A stretch of DNA of 64,000 nt from the NCBI GenBank assembly GCA_025403435.1, contig CM046347.1, forward strand, positions 24,936,597-25,000,596, written 5' to 3'. The notes under the pieces are model-generated. The model did no database searches. It was not told the origin of the DNA and saw nothing but the letters and a program-made list of their open reading frames with translations. Position 1 is the first letter of the stretch. Every line of letters starts with the position of its first letter. This stretch comes from Artocarpus heterophyllus (lineage: Eukaryota; Streptophyta; Magnoliopsida; Rosales; Moraceae). A program made the translations under genes and the position numbers. This document shows positions 36,455-48,436 of this stretch, one piece after another.

Positions 36455-37870
36455 AAAAAAGTCAATATGTATAAGGCTAAATTGGTAGCTAAGGGATACA
36501 CATAAAAGGAATGAATCGATTACGAGGAAACCTTTTCATCTATAGTCATGTTTAAGTTTATTTATATTCTCTTATCCAAAGCTATCACTCTCGATTATGA
36601 GATTTGATAAATAGATGTCAAGACAGCTTTCCGGGATGGTTATCATGATGAGTCCATATATATGGTATAACCAAATAGGTTCAAGGCTAAGGGTCAAGAG
36701 GGTAAGGTATGTAAGCTACTAAAGTCAATTTATAGCTTAAGCAGGCTTCCTGTTCTTAGAACATATGATTTGATCAGGTGATCAAAACTTATAGGTTCAA
36801 ACAAAACGTGGATGAACCATGTGCTTATAAACATATTAAGGATGGGAAGATGGTCTTTTTATTGCTTTATGTAGATGATATTGTGCTAATTGGTAACGAT
36901 GCTGGGGCATTGTCATTGGTAAAATTATGATTGACTAAGCAGTTTGACATGAAAGACTTAGGTGAAACTAATTATGTTCTCGGTCTCCAGATCTTTTGGG
37001 AGAGGAAGAATAAAATTATAGTTTTATCCTATGCTGCATACATAGATAAAATTCTTGAGAAGTATGCAATGCAGAATTCCAAGAAAGGTGGGCAACCATC
37101 TAGGTCTAAAATTACTTTTTTCTAATAAAAACTCACTAAAGTCTGATGAAGAAAGAGAATACATGAAGAAGGTGTCTTATACTTCGGTAATGTGTAGTCT
37201 CATGTATGCTATGCTTTACACAAGGCCCGGCATTTGTTATGCGGTCGAGATAGTAAGTCAATTTCAGTCGGATTCAAAACTAAACCACTATGCTGCAGTC
37301 AAGTATATTTTCAAGTACATGAGAAGGACTCGAGGGTATATGCTTGTGTATTCTAGTGAGGATCTAATACCTCCAAGATACTTGGATTCAGATTTCTAAT
37401 CCTGTCTAGAGTCGAGAAGATCGACTTCTGGTTCTGTGTTTACTCTAGGCGATGGTGCCATTATTTGGAGAAGTGCCAAGCAAGATTGCACTTTGGATTC
37501 AATGATAGAAGCCAAGTATGTGGTAGCTAGTGATGTTTCGAAAGAAGCAGTATGGCTCCGTAAGTTCCTTGGGGATCTTGAGGCAGTTCTTGGTATAGAT
37601 AAGGCAGTATCATTACATTGTGATTACACTGTAGCGATACTAATGCTAAGGAACCAAGGTTTAACAAGAAGAGTAAGCATATTCATCGAAAGTATTATGT
37701 GATAAAGGACTTCGTTGCGTACGGGCATGTTACAGTATACAAAATCACGTCTGAGGATAATTTAGTTGATCCTTTCACAAAGACACTAACTACGAAAGTT
37801 TTCAAAAAGCATGTGGAGGCTATGGGTATGCGAGATATGTCATATTACTCACTTAGTCTGAGTGGGAGAT
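36455..37870 (+). pseudogene. Copia (family B) pol fragment: RT and RNase H
   Basis: A 5'-truncated copy begins in RT at YKAKLVAKGYT, followed by VDVKTAFRDG, the catalytic YVDDIVLIGND (about 36868-36900) and LGLQIF. RNase H motifs SRRSTSGSVFTLGDGAIIW and EAKYVVASD follow at 37410-37540. Stops and frameshifts interrupt it repeatedly, for example TAA near 36505 and a missing segment around 36740-36780. It ends at the polypurine tract AGTGGGAGAT directly before the 3' LTR at 37871. Same family as the element at 48437-57833. Everything 5' of RT, including gag and the 5' LTR, is absent. Confidence 0.92.
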
Positions 37871-38323
37871 TGTTAGACATAGTGCCTTAAGGAGTAAAAT
37901 ATTTTAATATATTTTTAGAGACATTTTATCAATAAAGAGTTTATTTATTATTCATATACCAAATGTTGTGCTCTTTTTGCTCATTTCTGTTAAATGTATA
38001 ATAATCAAACAAAAGTATAAGACTATCGGTCTAAACCTTTAAGGATCATGCATATGATGGATAGATTATGCAGAAGACATGAATCTTAAAGGTGATGGCT
38101 TAAATCATAAGATCCGCAATCGGGGGAATAAAGTTGAGCGCTTTATGCATACTAAGATTGTTATGTTGTCTACATCCCTGATAGGAGATTACTTGTCTTG
38201 GTCATTGGAGTAGGACTCCACAAGTAGAAACATAGGTGACGATGTATTGGATTAGGACATAAAAGTTGAATTGATATGGTGAATAATTTTGTTTGTGCAA
38301 ATTAATTGACTTTAGACAATTAT

Positions 38324-40384
38324 TGTTAGACATGTATGCCCTAAGGAGTAAAAATGTAATACGTTTTTGGAGACATTTTTATCAATAAAGAATTTATTCA
38401 TTTATAAATACCAAATCTTGTCCTCTTTGCGTTCATATTTGTTGAATGTATGATAAGCAAACAGTAGTCTGAGACTGTCAGTCTAAACCTTAAGAATTGG
38501 GCATATGATGGGATGATTATGCGGTAGACACGATTCTTCAGGTGACGGTCTAAAATGTATGATCCGCAATCGAGGGAATAAAGTTGGGCGCTTTATTCAT
38601 GTAAAGATTGTTATGTTGTCTATATCCCTTTTGGGAGATGGTTTGTCTTGGCCATCGGAGTTGGACTCCGTGAATAGAAATATTGGCGCGTTGTCATAGG
38701 TGACGACGTGTTGGATCGGGACATAAAGTGAATTGATTTGGATTAATAATTCTGTCTTGGCAAATCGATTCACTTTAGACAGTCATTTGTATTGTATCTT
38801 AATCCTGAGATGAATAGTGGGTCCGTTGTCTCGACTTGTGTCTTTTGATGTACCAATGGGTGACTCCCACATCTTTATAGTGGTATGCATGCCGGTACGT
38901 TGGAGGCATGACTCTTGACAGCGTAGACTTATTATTCATAGATATGGAATCCATAGCTCCTCTTTAGGAGTAATGATATCCTCTTATATGCGTTATCCTG
39001 TAATTGGAAAACTGGAGCGCTCAACCATTTGGATACATAGGTGTAACCAAATGGTATACTATCTTTAGATGGTAAGTTTTCTAATGGTGAGACAAGGGAA
39101 CGTAAGATAAAAATAATCGGGAAGGTAAGACAGAACTTGTCCTTAAGCCGATTATGGATTATCATATGGGGATACGATGCACTATGATATGTCATGGAGA
39201 CTTAGCTACACGAGCTTCGTAATTCTATAAAGTTCGAGAGTGCAGCTCCAAGCTTTTAGTGGAGTAGCGTTGGAGTTGATAATTGTGAAATATATATCTG
39301 GGATATTGGGTTTCATAATTATCATGAGCTTGAACTTTATAGGTCCATTTTGGTCCCCTTTGCTAGCTCACAAAATCCTGTAACGACACGGCGTGCTTTT
39401 CCAATAATTGGTGACTTATGTCAGATTTATCAGATTGGTTTAAAATTTGTAAGAATCAAATAATTCATGTCTGTTTATTGGTTGAATTAATTTTGTAAGA
39501 AATTAGTTCAAGATAAACTTGTTGAATTATTACGATCAGATAATTCTTGTCTGTTTATCGGTTGATTTAATTTTGAATAAATTAGATCAAGATAAACTTG
39601 TAGAATTATTGTGAATTGATTTATTTTCTTAGAGATTATCTTGATAAAGTTTGTTTTGATCAAATATCTTCTCTATTGGGTTATTTGAATCAAAACTGAG
39701 ACTTTATCCTTTAGAATCTCGGGTGGAAAATAAAAGATTCGCGGAGATTTTTTCTCGTGAGTTCGGCCTACCGGATGACGTGTTCGGCCTGCCGAACTAG
39801 CCTGTTTGGCCTGCCGAACTAGCCTGTTCGGCCTGCCAATCAGAATGTTCGGCCTGCCGATCAGCAGGAGATAAGATTACTCATTTTCACGCGGATCTTA
39901 TCAGATATTGATCCGAATTTGATTCTGTTTCGAGTTTTTGAGACCTAATCTGATATGGACTGACCCCAGGACCAATAGGTATAAAGGGAGTGAGTCACAT
40001 GATTTACTCAGATCAATAGAGATCAATTTGAGAGATTAAGAGTGATACTCTTCTAGTGAGAATCTGAAAACTTCCTGAGAGCTTTTGTTCACAAATCACG
40101 AGCACTAGCTTTGGGTTCTCTCTATTGGTTGGAAGGAGAGTCATCGGTGGAAGAGCTGTACGTGTGAGCCCACACTCACTCCGGTTGTGGATAGAGAATA
40201 GCAAAGAAGACCAGTTGGTTGAGGCTCTTCTAGAACGTTACTTCTCTTCATAGGCTGCGAAGGATCTTCACACAAAGGTTAGTAAGATCTGTCTAATTTA
40301 TACATATAACATGTCAAACTTGTGTTTTGGAAATTACTCTAATGAAAAATTTTTAAAATTCCGCTGTGCACTTTGTTTCCAACA
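38324..40384 (+). mobile_element. Copia family B solo LTR nested in an LTR of the same family
   Basis: The 2061-bp LTR has TGTTAGACAT ... TTTGTTTCCAACA termini and is flanked by exact 5-bp duplications ATTAT (38319-38323 and 40385-40389). Removing it restores a continuous host LTR. No internal sequence remains, so it arose by LTR-LTR recombination. A palindrome cluster with several near-perfect units is at about 39761-39866. Confidence 0.95.
39761..39866. repeat. Cluster of GTTCGGCCTGCCGAAC palindromes in a copia LTR
   Basis: Four to five units, one exact (near 39812), spaced about 21-25 bp. The least decayed cluster in the window and a good guide to the consensus. Confidence 0.9.
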
Positions 40385-41822
40385 ATTATATGTGTTATGT
40401 CTTAATCCTAAAATGACTAATGGGCCCGTATTCTTGACTTATGTTTTTTTTAATGTACCAAAGGGTGACATCTTGATTTTATGATGGTACACATACCGGT
40501 ACGTTGGAGACATGACTCTTAGTTCATGTAGACTCATTGTTCATAGATATAGAATTCATAGCCATTTTTGTAGAGTTAATGATATTCTCTTATATGCATT
40601 ATCTTATAATTGGAACACTAGAGTGCTCAACTATTTGAATACATAGATATAACCGAATGGTATACTATCTATAGATAGTAAGTATTCCAATGGTGTGATA
40701 ATAGAACATAAGATAAAAATAATCAGAAATGTAAAACAGAATTTATCCTTAAATCGATTATGAATATCCTATAGGGATGTAATACATCATGATATGTCAT
40801 GGACAGTTAGCTTATTAAAGCTTCATAATTTTATATAGTTCAAGAGTGCAGCTCTAAGCTTTTAGTGGAGTAGCGTTAGAGTTGATAATTATAAAATATG
40901 TATATAGGGTATTGTATTTTATAATTATAGGAGTTTGAACTATATATGTCTAGCAGGTCCCCTTTGCAAGCTCATTATAAATCCTGTAATGATACAATAT
41001 GTTTTTTCTACATATTGGTGACTTATGTCAAATTCTTAGATTTGCTGAAATTCGATAAGATTGGATTTAACAATTTATGTTAGTTTACTTGTTGAATTAA
41101 TTTTGTAAATTAATTCAAGATAAACATGTTGAATTATTTAGATAATATTTTATTTTCCATGGGATTATCTAGATATGATTGTTTTGATCACATAACTTCT
41201 TAATTGAGGTACTATCTAAGAATCTGGGGTGAAAAATAAGATATTCTTGTGGATCAAGATTTTCGTAAGCTCGGCAGGCCGATGGGAGACTTCGATTTGC
41301 TGATGGAAGGAGATTGGCCTGCCGATTGTACTATAATTTATATACGCGTTTTCATCAAAAGTTGATCCATATTCAAATTTTGAAGCCTAATTTGATAAGG
41401 TTTAACCCCATATTCAACCATTATAAATAAGGGGTGAGTTTTCTTAGTTATTTAGATTAGTTGAGAAGTAGAGAGTGAGTACTCTAGTTTGAGAAACTCT
41501 AAAATTCCCCAAGAGCTATTGTTTAACATCAAGAACCTTAGCTCTAGGTCTTCTCAAGTGGTTAGAAGGAGAGTCACTAGAAGAGCTGTATGACGTGTGA
41601 CCACCTATATTCCAATCAAGGATAGAGAATAGCAAAGAAGACCAGTAAGTTGAGGCTCTTCTGGAATGTTTGTCTCTACACGGATTCAACCCACTTTGGT
41701 GTACAAAAGTGGTTAGTAAGATCTGTTATTAATTCATGTATTTAGCATGTCAAACTCGTGTTTTAAAAAATACTCTGATTTAATTTTTTTTTTAAATTCC
41801 GCTATGTACTAGTTTTACAACA

Positions 41823-42036
41823 ATGGGTTGAGACTAGGCTTGGTAAGGTTTTTGCATTGGTTAGGTGTAGCCTATTGGTCGGTTCATTAGGGGATTTCAA
41901 GTTCTCAGTTTTTGATTCCTCACATAATTTAAATTAGTATGATCCTCCATCCTTCATTGTAGGTGTTGGAAAAGGGATCATATTTCTGTTGTTGTCCCAG
42001 GAATCCTCCTATGGCATTAACTTGCTTTATATTGCC
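41823..42036 (-). pseudogene. Ty3/gypsy gag relic, C-terminal part
   Basis: The minus-strand translation reads VNAIGGF, DPFSNTYNEGWRDHTNLNYV, typical of the segment after the zinc knuckle in Athila/Tat-type gypsy gag proteins. It continues the relic at 44050-44607, from which it is separated by the solo LTR 42037-44049. Stops and small frameshifts are present. Confidence 0.85.
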
Positions 42037-44049
42037 TGTTGGAAAAAAAATGTGAGGTGCGCAGCAGGAATTTTGAAAATTTTAACATCAGAGTAATTTT
42101 CCAAAACACAAGTTTGACATGCTATATGTATAAATTAAATAGATCTTACTAACCTCTGTGTGCTGAAGAACCTCCGCAATCCGTGAAGAGAAGTAACGTT
42201 CCAGAAGAGCCTCAACCAATTGGTCTTCTTTGCTATTCTCTATCCACGATCGGAGTGAGTTTGGGTTCACACGTACAGCTCTTCCACCGGTGACTCTCCT
42301 TCCAATCAATTAAGAGAACCCAAAGCTAGTGTTCGTGATTTATGAACAAAAGCTCTCATGGAGTTTTCAGATGCTCACCACAAGAGTATCACTCTTAATC
42401 TCTCAATTGATCTGAGTAACTCATGAGACTTACTCCCTTTAGATAGCGATTGGTCCTAGGGTCAGTCCTTATCAAATTAGGTCTCAAAAACTCGAAACAG
42501 AATCAAGTTCGGATCAATATCTGATAAGATCCGCGTGAAAATGCGTAATCTTATCGCTCATTGATCCGCAGGCCGAACAGGCCCCATCGGCAGGCCAAAC
42601 ACGTAGATCGACAGGCCGAACTGCCGCGTAAATATCTCCGTGAATCTTTTATTTTCCACCCAAGATTTTATAAGATAAAGTCTCAGTTTTGATTCAAATA
42701 ACCTAATAGAGAAGTTATCTGATCAAAACAAACTTTATCAAGATAATCTCTAAGAAAATAAATTAATTCACAATAATTCTACAAGTTTATCTTGATTTAA
42801 TTTATCCAATTAAATCAACCGATAAACAGACAAGAATTATCCGATCCCAATAATTCAACAAGTTTATCTTAAATTAATTTTATTATAAAATTAATTCAAC
42901 TAATAAACAGACAATAATTATTTGATTCTTTCAAATTTTAAACAAATCCGATAAATTCGACATAAGTCACCAATTATTGAAAAAGCACGCCGTATCGTTA
43001 CAGTATTTTGTGAGCTAGCAAAGGGGACCAAAATGGACCTATAAAGTTCAAGCTCATGATAATTATGAAACCCAATATCCCAGATATGCATTTCATAATT
43101 ATCAACTCCAACGCTACTCCACTAAAAGCTTGGAGCTGCATTCTCGAACTTTATAGAATTACGAAGCCCGTATAGCTAAGTCTCCATGACATATCAAAGT
43201 GTATCATATCCCCATATGATAATCCATAATCGGCTTAAGGACAAGTTCTGCCTTACCTTCCCGATTATTTTATCTTATGTTCCATTATCTCACCATTAGA
43301 AAACTTACCATCCAAAGATAGTATACCATTAGGTTACACCTATGTATCCAAATGGTTGAGCGCTCCAGTTTTCCAATTACAGGATAACGCATATAAGAGG
43401 ATATCATTACTCCTAAAGAGGAGTTATAGATTCTATATATATGAATAATAAGTCTACGCTATCAAGAGTCATGCCTCCAACGTACCGGCATGCATACCAC
43501 TATTGAGATGTGGGAGTCACCCTTTGGTACATCAAAAGACAGATGTCAAGACAACGGGCCCACTCAGGATTTAGATACAATACAAATGATTATCTAAAGT
43601 GAATTGATTTGCCAAGATAGAATTATTAATCCAAATTAATTCACTCTGTGTCCCGATCCAACATATCGTCACCTATGACAACGTGCCAATATTTCTATTC
43701 ACGGAGTCCAAATCCGATGGTCAGGACAAACTATCTCCCAATAGGGATATAGACAACATAACAATCTTTGCATGAATAAAGCACCGAACTTTATTCCCTC
43801 GATTGCAGATCATACGTTTTAGACCGTCACCTTAAGAATCACGTTTTCTACATAATCAGTCCATCATATGCCCAATTCTTAAAGGTTTAGACTCACAGCC
43901 TTAGACTACTGTTTGCTTAACATACATTCAACAAATATGAACATAAAGATGACAAGATTTGGTATCTATAAATGAATAAATTCTTTATTGATAAAAATAT
44001 CTCCAAAAACGTATTACATTTTTACTCCTTAGGGCATACATGTCTAACA
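42037..44049 (-). mobile_element. Copia family B solo LTR inserted in the gypsy gag relic
   Basis: The 2013-bp minus-strand LTR starts on the plus strand with TGTTGGAAAA and ends ACATGTCTAACA. It is flanked by exact 5-bp duplications TTGCC (42032-42036 and 44050-44054). It faces the plus-strand LTR ending at 41822 across a 214-bp spacer, creating a large inverted repeat. A palindrome cluster is at about 42568-42630. Confidence 0.95.
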
Positions 44050-44607
44050 TTGCCTTCTTACATTTTTGGGCACATGTCATTGGAATGGCCCATTGTGGAA
44101 CAAATTCCATGCATTTTTGCTTGTTGCATACTTCCCATGGCCATCAATTACACAAGTGAAGCAAGGTGAGATAGTTGTTGTTTTATAGTGGAAGTGATAC
44201 CAATCTCATTTACTTTCTTTGGCAATGGTGGTGGCTCTTATCAGCTACTAAACTATTGGAAGTTAGCCACTATATTTACAATTAAGGCTCTTGCAGCTTC
44301 TGGAGTTTCGTCACTTAAAGCTCCTCTACTTGTGGCAGAAATCAAGCTTATATCCATTTGCATAAGAACTTCATAGAAGTATTGGATGAAAAGTTACTCC
44401 ATAATTTGGTGGGTGGGGCAACTAGCATATAATTTTATTAAACCGCTCCTCATACTCATTGAGTGTCTCTCCATGGTATTGTTGGATGCCAAATATGTAT
44501 TTTTTTTTTCAGATGGTTGCGGCCTTGGATGAAGGGGAGTACTTCTCTAGGAAAAGCTTTTTCATCTTATTCCACGTGATGATGGTGCCGGAAGGTAAAT
44601 AGTAGTT
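44050..44607 (-). pseudogene. Ty3/gypsy gag relic, capsid and zinc knuckle
   Basis: On the minus strand the relic reads PSGTIITWNKMKKLFLEKYS, then GETLNEYEERFNK, a frameshifted SCPTHQIM segment and IQYFYE. This is the Retrotrans_gag pattern of Athila/Tat-like gypsy elements. A CCHC knuckle CGICSSMGHSNDMCP lies near 44080-44125. The reading frame has stops and frameshifts. It begins at about 44607 against plus-strand copia sequence and continues across the solo LTR into 41823-42036. Confidence 0.85.
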
Positions 44608-44926
44608 GCTTGGGGATCTTGACGTAGTTCTTGGTATGGATAAAGCGGTATTACTGTATTGTGATAACACTGTAGCATAACACTACAACTATAACTAATG
44701 CTTAAAAACCAAGATTTCATGAGAAGAGTAAGCATATTAATCAGAAGTATCATGTGATAAAGAACTTAGTTGAGGGCGAGCATGTTGCTATATGCAAAAT
44801 CTCATCTGAGGACAATTTAGTTGATCCATTCACAAAGACACTAGCTGCAAGGGTTTTTGAGAAGCATGTGGAAGCTATAGGGATGCAGAATTTGTTATAT
44901 TTGCTCATTTAGTGCAAGTGGGAGAT
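44608..44926 (+). pseudogene. Copia family B RNase H tail and polypurine tract
   Basis: The sequence corresponds to the end of pol at 37568-37870: LGDLDVVLGMDKAV, a CDNTVA block and LVDPFTKT-like remains split over frames, ending with the polypurine tract GCAAGTGGGAGAT. Everything upstream is missing; the left edge joins the gypsy gag relic. Confidence 0.85.
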
Positions 44927-46876
44927 TGTAAGACATGTGTACCCTAAGGGGTAAAATGTAATATGTTTTTAAAGACATTTTATCAATAAGGAATTTATTT
45001 ATTATTTATATACCAAATGCTGTTTGTTTTACGTTTATATTTGTTGTATGTATGATAAGCAAACAAAAGTCTGAGACTGTCAGTTTAAGCCTTTAGAATC
45101 AGGCACATGATGGGCAGATTATGCGGAAGACATGATTCTAAAGGTGACGGACTAAATCATAAGATCTACAATCTAGGGAAAAAAGTTGGGCGCTTCATTC
45201 ATGCAAAGATTATTGTGTTGTCTATATCCCTAATGGGAGATGGTTTGTCTTGGCCATCGAGATGGACTCTGCGAATAGAAACATTGGTGTATTGTCATAG
45301 GTGACAATGTATTGGATCAGGATATAAAGTATAATTGGTTAGATTAATAATTCTGTCCTAGTAAATCAATTCACTTTAGACAAATCATATGTTTAATCCT
45401 GAGATGAATAGTGGGCTTGTTGTCTTGACTTATGTCTTTTGATGTACCAAAAGGTGACATCCACAATTTATGTTCATACACAAGCCGGTACATTAGAGAC
45501 AAGACTCTTGATAGCGTAGACTTATTATTCATAGATATGGAATCCATAGCTCCACTTTAGGAGTCGATGATATCCTCTTATATGCGTTATCTTGTAATTG
45601 AAAAACTAGAGCGCTCAACCATTTAGATACATAGGTGTAACTGAATGGTATACTGTCTTTACATGGTAAGTTTTTCGATAGTGAGATAATAGAACATAAG
45701 AGAAAAATAATTGAGAAGGTAAGACAAAATTTATCCTTAAGCCGATTATAGATAATCCTATGGGGATAGAGATATTATGATATGTCATGGAGACTTAGCT
45801 ATTCGGTGTTCATAATTTTATACAGTTCAAGAGTGCAGCTCTAAGCTTTTAGTGGAGTAGCGTTAGAGTTAATAATTATCAAATATATTCCTAGGATATT
45901 GGGTTTCATAATTATCAAGAGGTTGAACTATCTAGGTCCATCAGGTCTCTTTTGCTAGCTGATGATAAATTTTGTCACGATACGACATGCTTTTCTAATA
46001 AATTGGTCACTTATGTTAAATTATTAGATTGACTGAAATTCGATAGGATCAAATAATTCATGTCTGTTTATTGGTTGAGTTAATTTGGTGATAAATTAAT
46101 TCAAGATAAACTTGTTGAATTATTGGGAATATTTATTTCCTAGAGATTATCTAGATATGGTTGTTTTAATCAGATAACTTCTCTATTGGGTTATTTGAAT
46201 TAAAACTAGCGCTTTATCCAAAAAATCTTAGGTGGAAAATAAAAGATTCGTAGGGATCATTTATTGTAAGTTTGGTAGGCCGATCTTCAAGTTTGACCTG
46301 CCAATGGAGTAAGTTCGACAGGCCGAACTGGAAGTTCGGTAGGCCGATCTACCAGTTTGGCCTGCCAACCAAGTGATAATCTGATCACTTGTTTTTACAC
46401 AATTTTTATCAAATATTGATCCAGATTTGAATTTTTGAGGCCTTATCTGATAAGAACTAACCTCTGGCTCCAACCTCTATAAATAGGGAGTGGGACTTCA
46501 CATTTATTTAGATCAGTTAAGAGATCAAGAGTGAGCACTCTATTCTATGAGTCTTTAAAACTTCCCTAAAAGTTATTGTTCACAAATCACGAACCTCAGC
46601 TCTAGGTATTTCTCAATTTGTTGGAAAGAGAGTCATTGGAGAAGAGCAGTACGAGTGTGCCCACACACATACTGATCGTAGATAGAGAATAGCAAAGAAG
46701 ACAAGTTGGTTGAGGCTCTTTTGTAACATTCTTCTCTTCATCAACTACAGGAGCTCTTTGGGATAAAAGGTTAGTTATATTTGGTTAATTCATCCATATA
46801 GCGTGTCAAACTTGTATTTTGAAAAATACTTTAATTAAAATTTTTAAAATTTTCACTGCGTACTGTTTTTCTAGCA
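44927..46876 (+). mobile_element. Copia family B 3' LTR
   Basis: The LTR follows the polypurine tract, starts TGTAAGACATGTGTACCC and ends TTTCTAGCA (expected ...AACA, one change), about 1950 bp. A palindrome cluster lies at 46270-46372. Its right end abuts a minus-strand leader of the same family. Confidence 0.9.
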
Positions 46877-48213
46877 AAAACTACAAGCAAAAAAATAATA
46901 AATATCCGTAGTATTATGGTTCCACACTAGAGAAAAGAAATTAGAGATTACAAGAGATCGATTGAAACATATTATCGATTCTTCATTCTTGTATCTTCAA
47001 GTTGTATCCATCTTCATGTGGCATCCATCTTCAAGTTTTCAATCCCGCATAGATCATACACTTCATATTTTCGGTCATCACAAAATTTCATGTTTCTTAT
47101 AATTGTCTCAAAAATAAAATCAAAACTACATCGAAAACGCACCTTTGTTGAAAAATGACAACTCTCTATCAGCCTACCGATCTGTGTGATCGGCTTGTTA
47201 GTCACGACCCACAGGTTTGGTAGGCCGATAATCCAAGATCGGCAGACCGAACCTGAAGTTCAGCAGGCCATCTATGGGGCAAAATTTTGAGGTTCGGTCT
47301 GCTGAACATATTATCGATGCTTCATTCTTGTATCTTCAAGTTGTATCCATCTTCATGTGGCATCCATCTTCAAGTTTTCAATCCCGCATAGATCATACAC
47401 TTCATATTTTCGATCATCACAAAATTTCATGTTTCTTATAATTGTCTCAAAAATAAATTCAAAACTGCATCAAAAAACGCACCTTTGTTGAAAAATCGCA
47501 ACTCTCTATCAGCCTGCCTATCTGTGTGATCGGCTTGCTAGTCATGACCCTTCGGCTTGCCAATCATCACAGATCGGCCTACTGCCAAAGCCTTCAGAAT
47601 TTTGCCCCATAGATGGCCTGCTGAACTTCAGGTTCGGTCTGCCGATCTTGGATTATCGGCCTACCAAACCTGTGGGTTTGGCCTACTAACCGACTAAAAA
47701 TCACGTTTTTCTAGAAAACAGTTTTTGCATAGTTTTGCAATCTTATTTTCAGCAATTCAAAAACATAAAAATTCAGAGACTCAAGATATATCTTTGGAAC
47801 TGCTATCATCCATTTTCAAAATTCATCTTCTAGATCCATCTTTGCTCCAAATGATTATTTAATTACAAAATTTTTACAAATTTAAAAATTAAATAATAAT
47901 TCCTAAACGGTAATGATAGATTGCCATTTAATTACATGAAAAACTAAGATACATATTCTAACTTTTAAGGAACCATAACCGATTCAAATTAATTAATTAA
48001 TTAATAATTAAATAATAATTTAATCAACCATAATTAATTAATAAACATTCGTCATATAATCTCATGACAACATTTAATTATATAGAAACTCTAGAGTGCT
48101 AACCTCAAAAAAATTAAATTCAGGCATTAGAGAGGTCAAGATCACATAATTTATATATATAGCATGATCATAAACTTGTAAATTTATGTAAAAACCATGG
48201 CTTTGATACTAAT
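46877..48213 (-). mobile_element. Copia family B leader with internal duplication
   Basis: The segment matches the element leader at 55077-56093 in minus orientation, from CTACAAGCAAAA to the primer site (GGCTTTGATACTAAT at 48199-48213, complement a decayed TGGTATCAGAGC). It has undergone a local duplication plus inversion (separate entry). No gag follows; its left neighbour is a plus-strand LTR. Confidence 0.8.
46970..47700. repeat. Tandem duplication with an embedded inverted segment
   Basis: A roughly 240-bp block starting ATATTATCGAT and CTTCATTCTTGTATC occurs at 46970-47208 and again from 47307. After the first copy, 47210-47286 is the reverse complement of 47597-47673, which follows the second copy. 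The result is a 77-bp near-perfect inverted repeat with about 310 bp between arms, and both arms carry the palindromic motif. Confidence 0.85.
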
Positions 48214-48436
48214 TGTTGGAAAACATGTACACATTGGAAATTTAAAAATTTTTATTTAGAGTATTTTCTAAAATACAAGTTTTACATGCCATATACATAA
48301 ATTAACCATATCTTACTAACCTTGCATTTCGAAGAACTCCTGCAATCTGTGAAGAGAAGCACGTTCTAGAAGAGCCTCAAGCAACTGGTCTGCTTTCCTA
48401 TTCTCTATCCACGATCGGAGTGTGCGTGGGCACACG
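48214..48436 (-). mobile_element. Copia family B LTR, terminal fragment
   Basis: The last 223 bp of a minus-strand LTR next to the leader primer site, beginning TGTTGGAAAACATG. It stops at GGGCACACG, where the LTR at 48437 begins. It is the remains of a 5' LTR into which another element inserted. Confidence 0.8.

Larger units (their letters stand above)
37871..41822 (+). mobile_element. Copia family B 3' LTR, split by a younger solo LTR
   Basis: LTR segments are 37871-38323 and 40390-41822 (about 1.89 kb together), starting TGTTAGACATAGTGCC after the polypurine tract and ending AGTTTTACAACA. Between them sits the solo LTR 38324-40384 with its target duplication. The right terminus lies next to the gypsy gag relic. 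A small palindrome cluster occurs at about 41270-41326. Confidence 0.92.
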
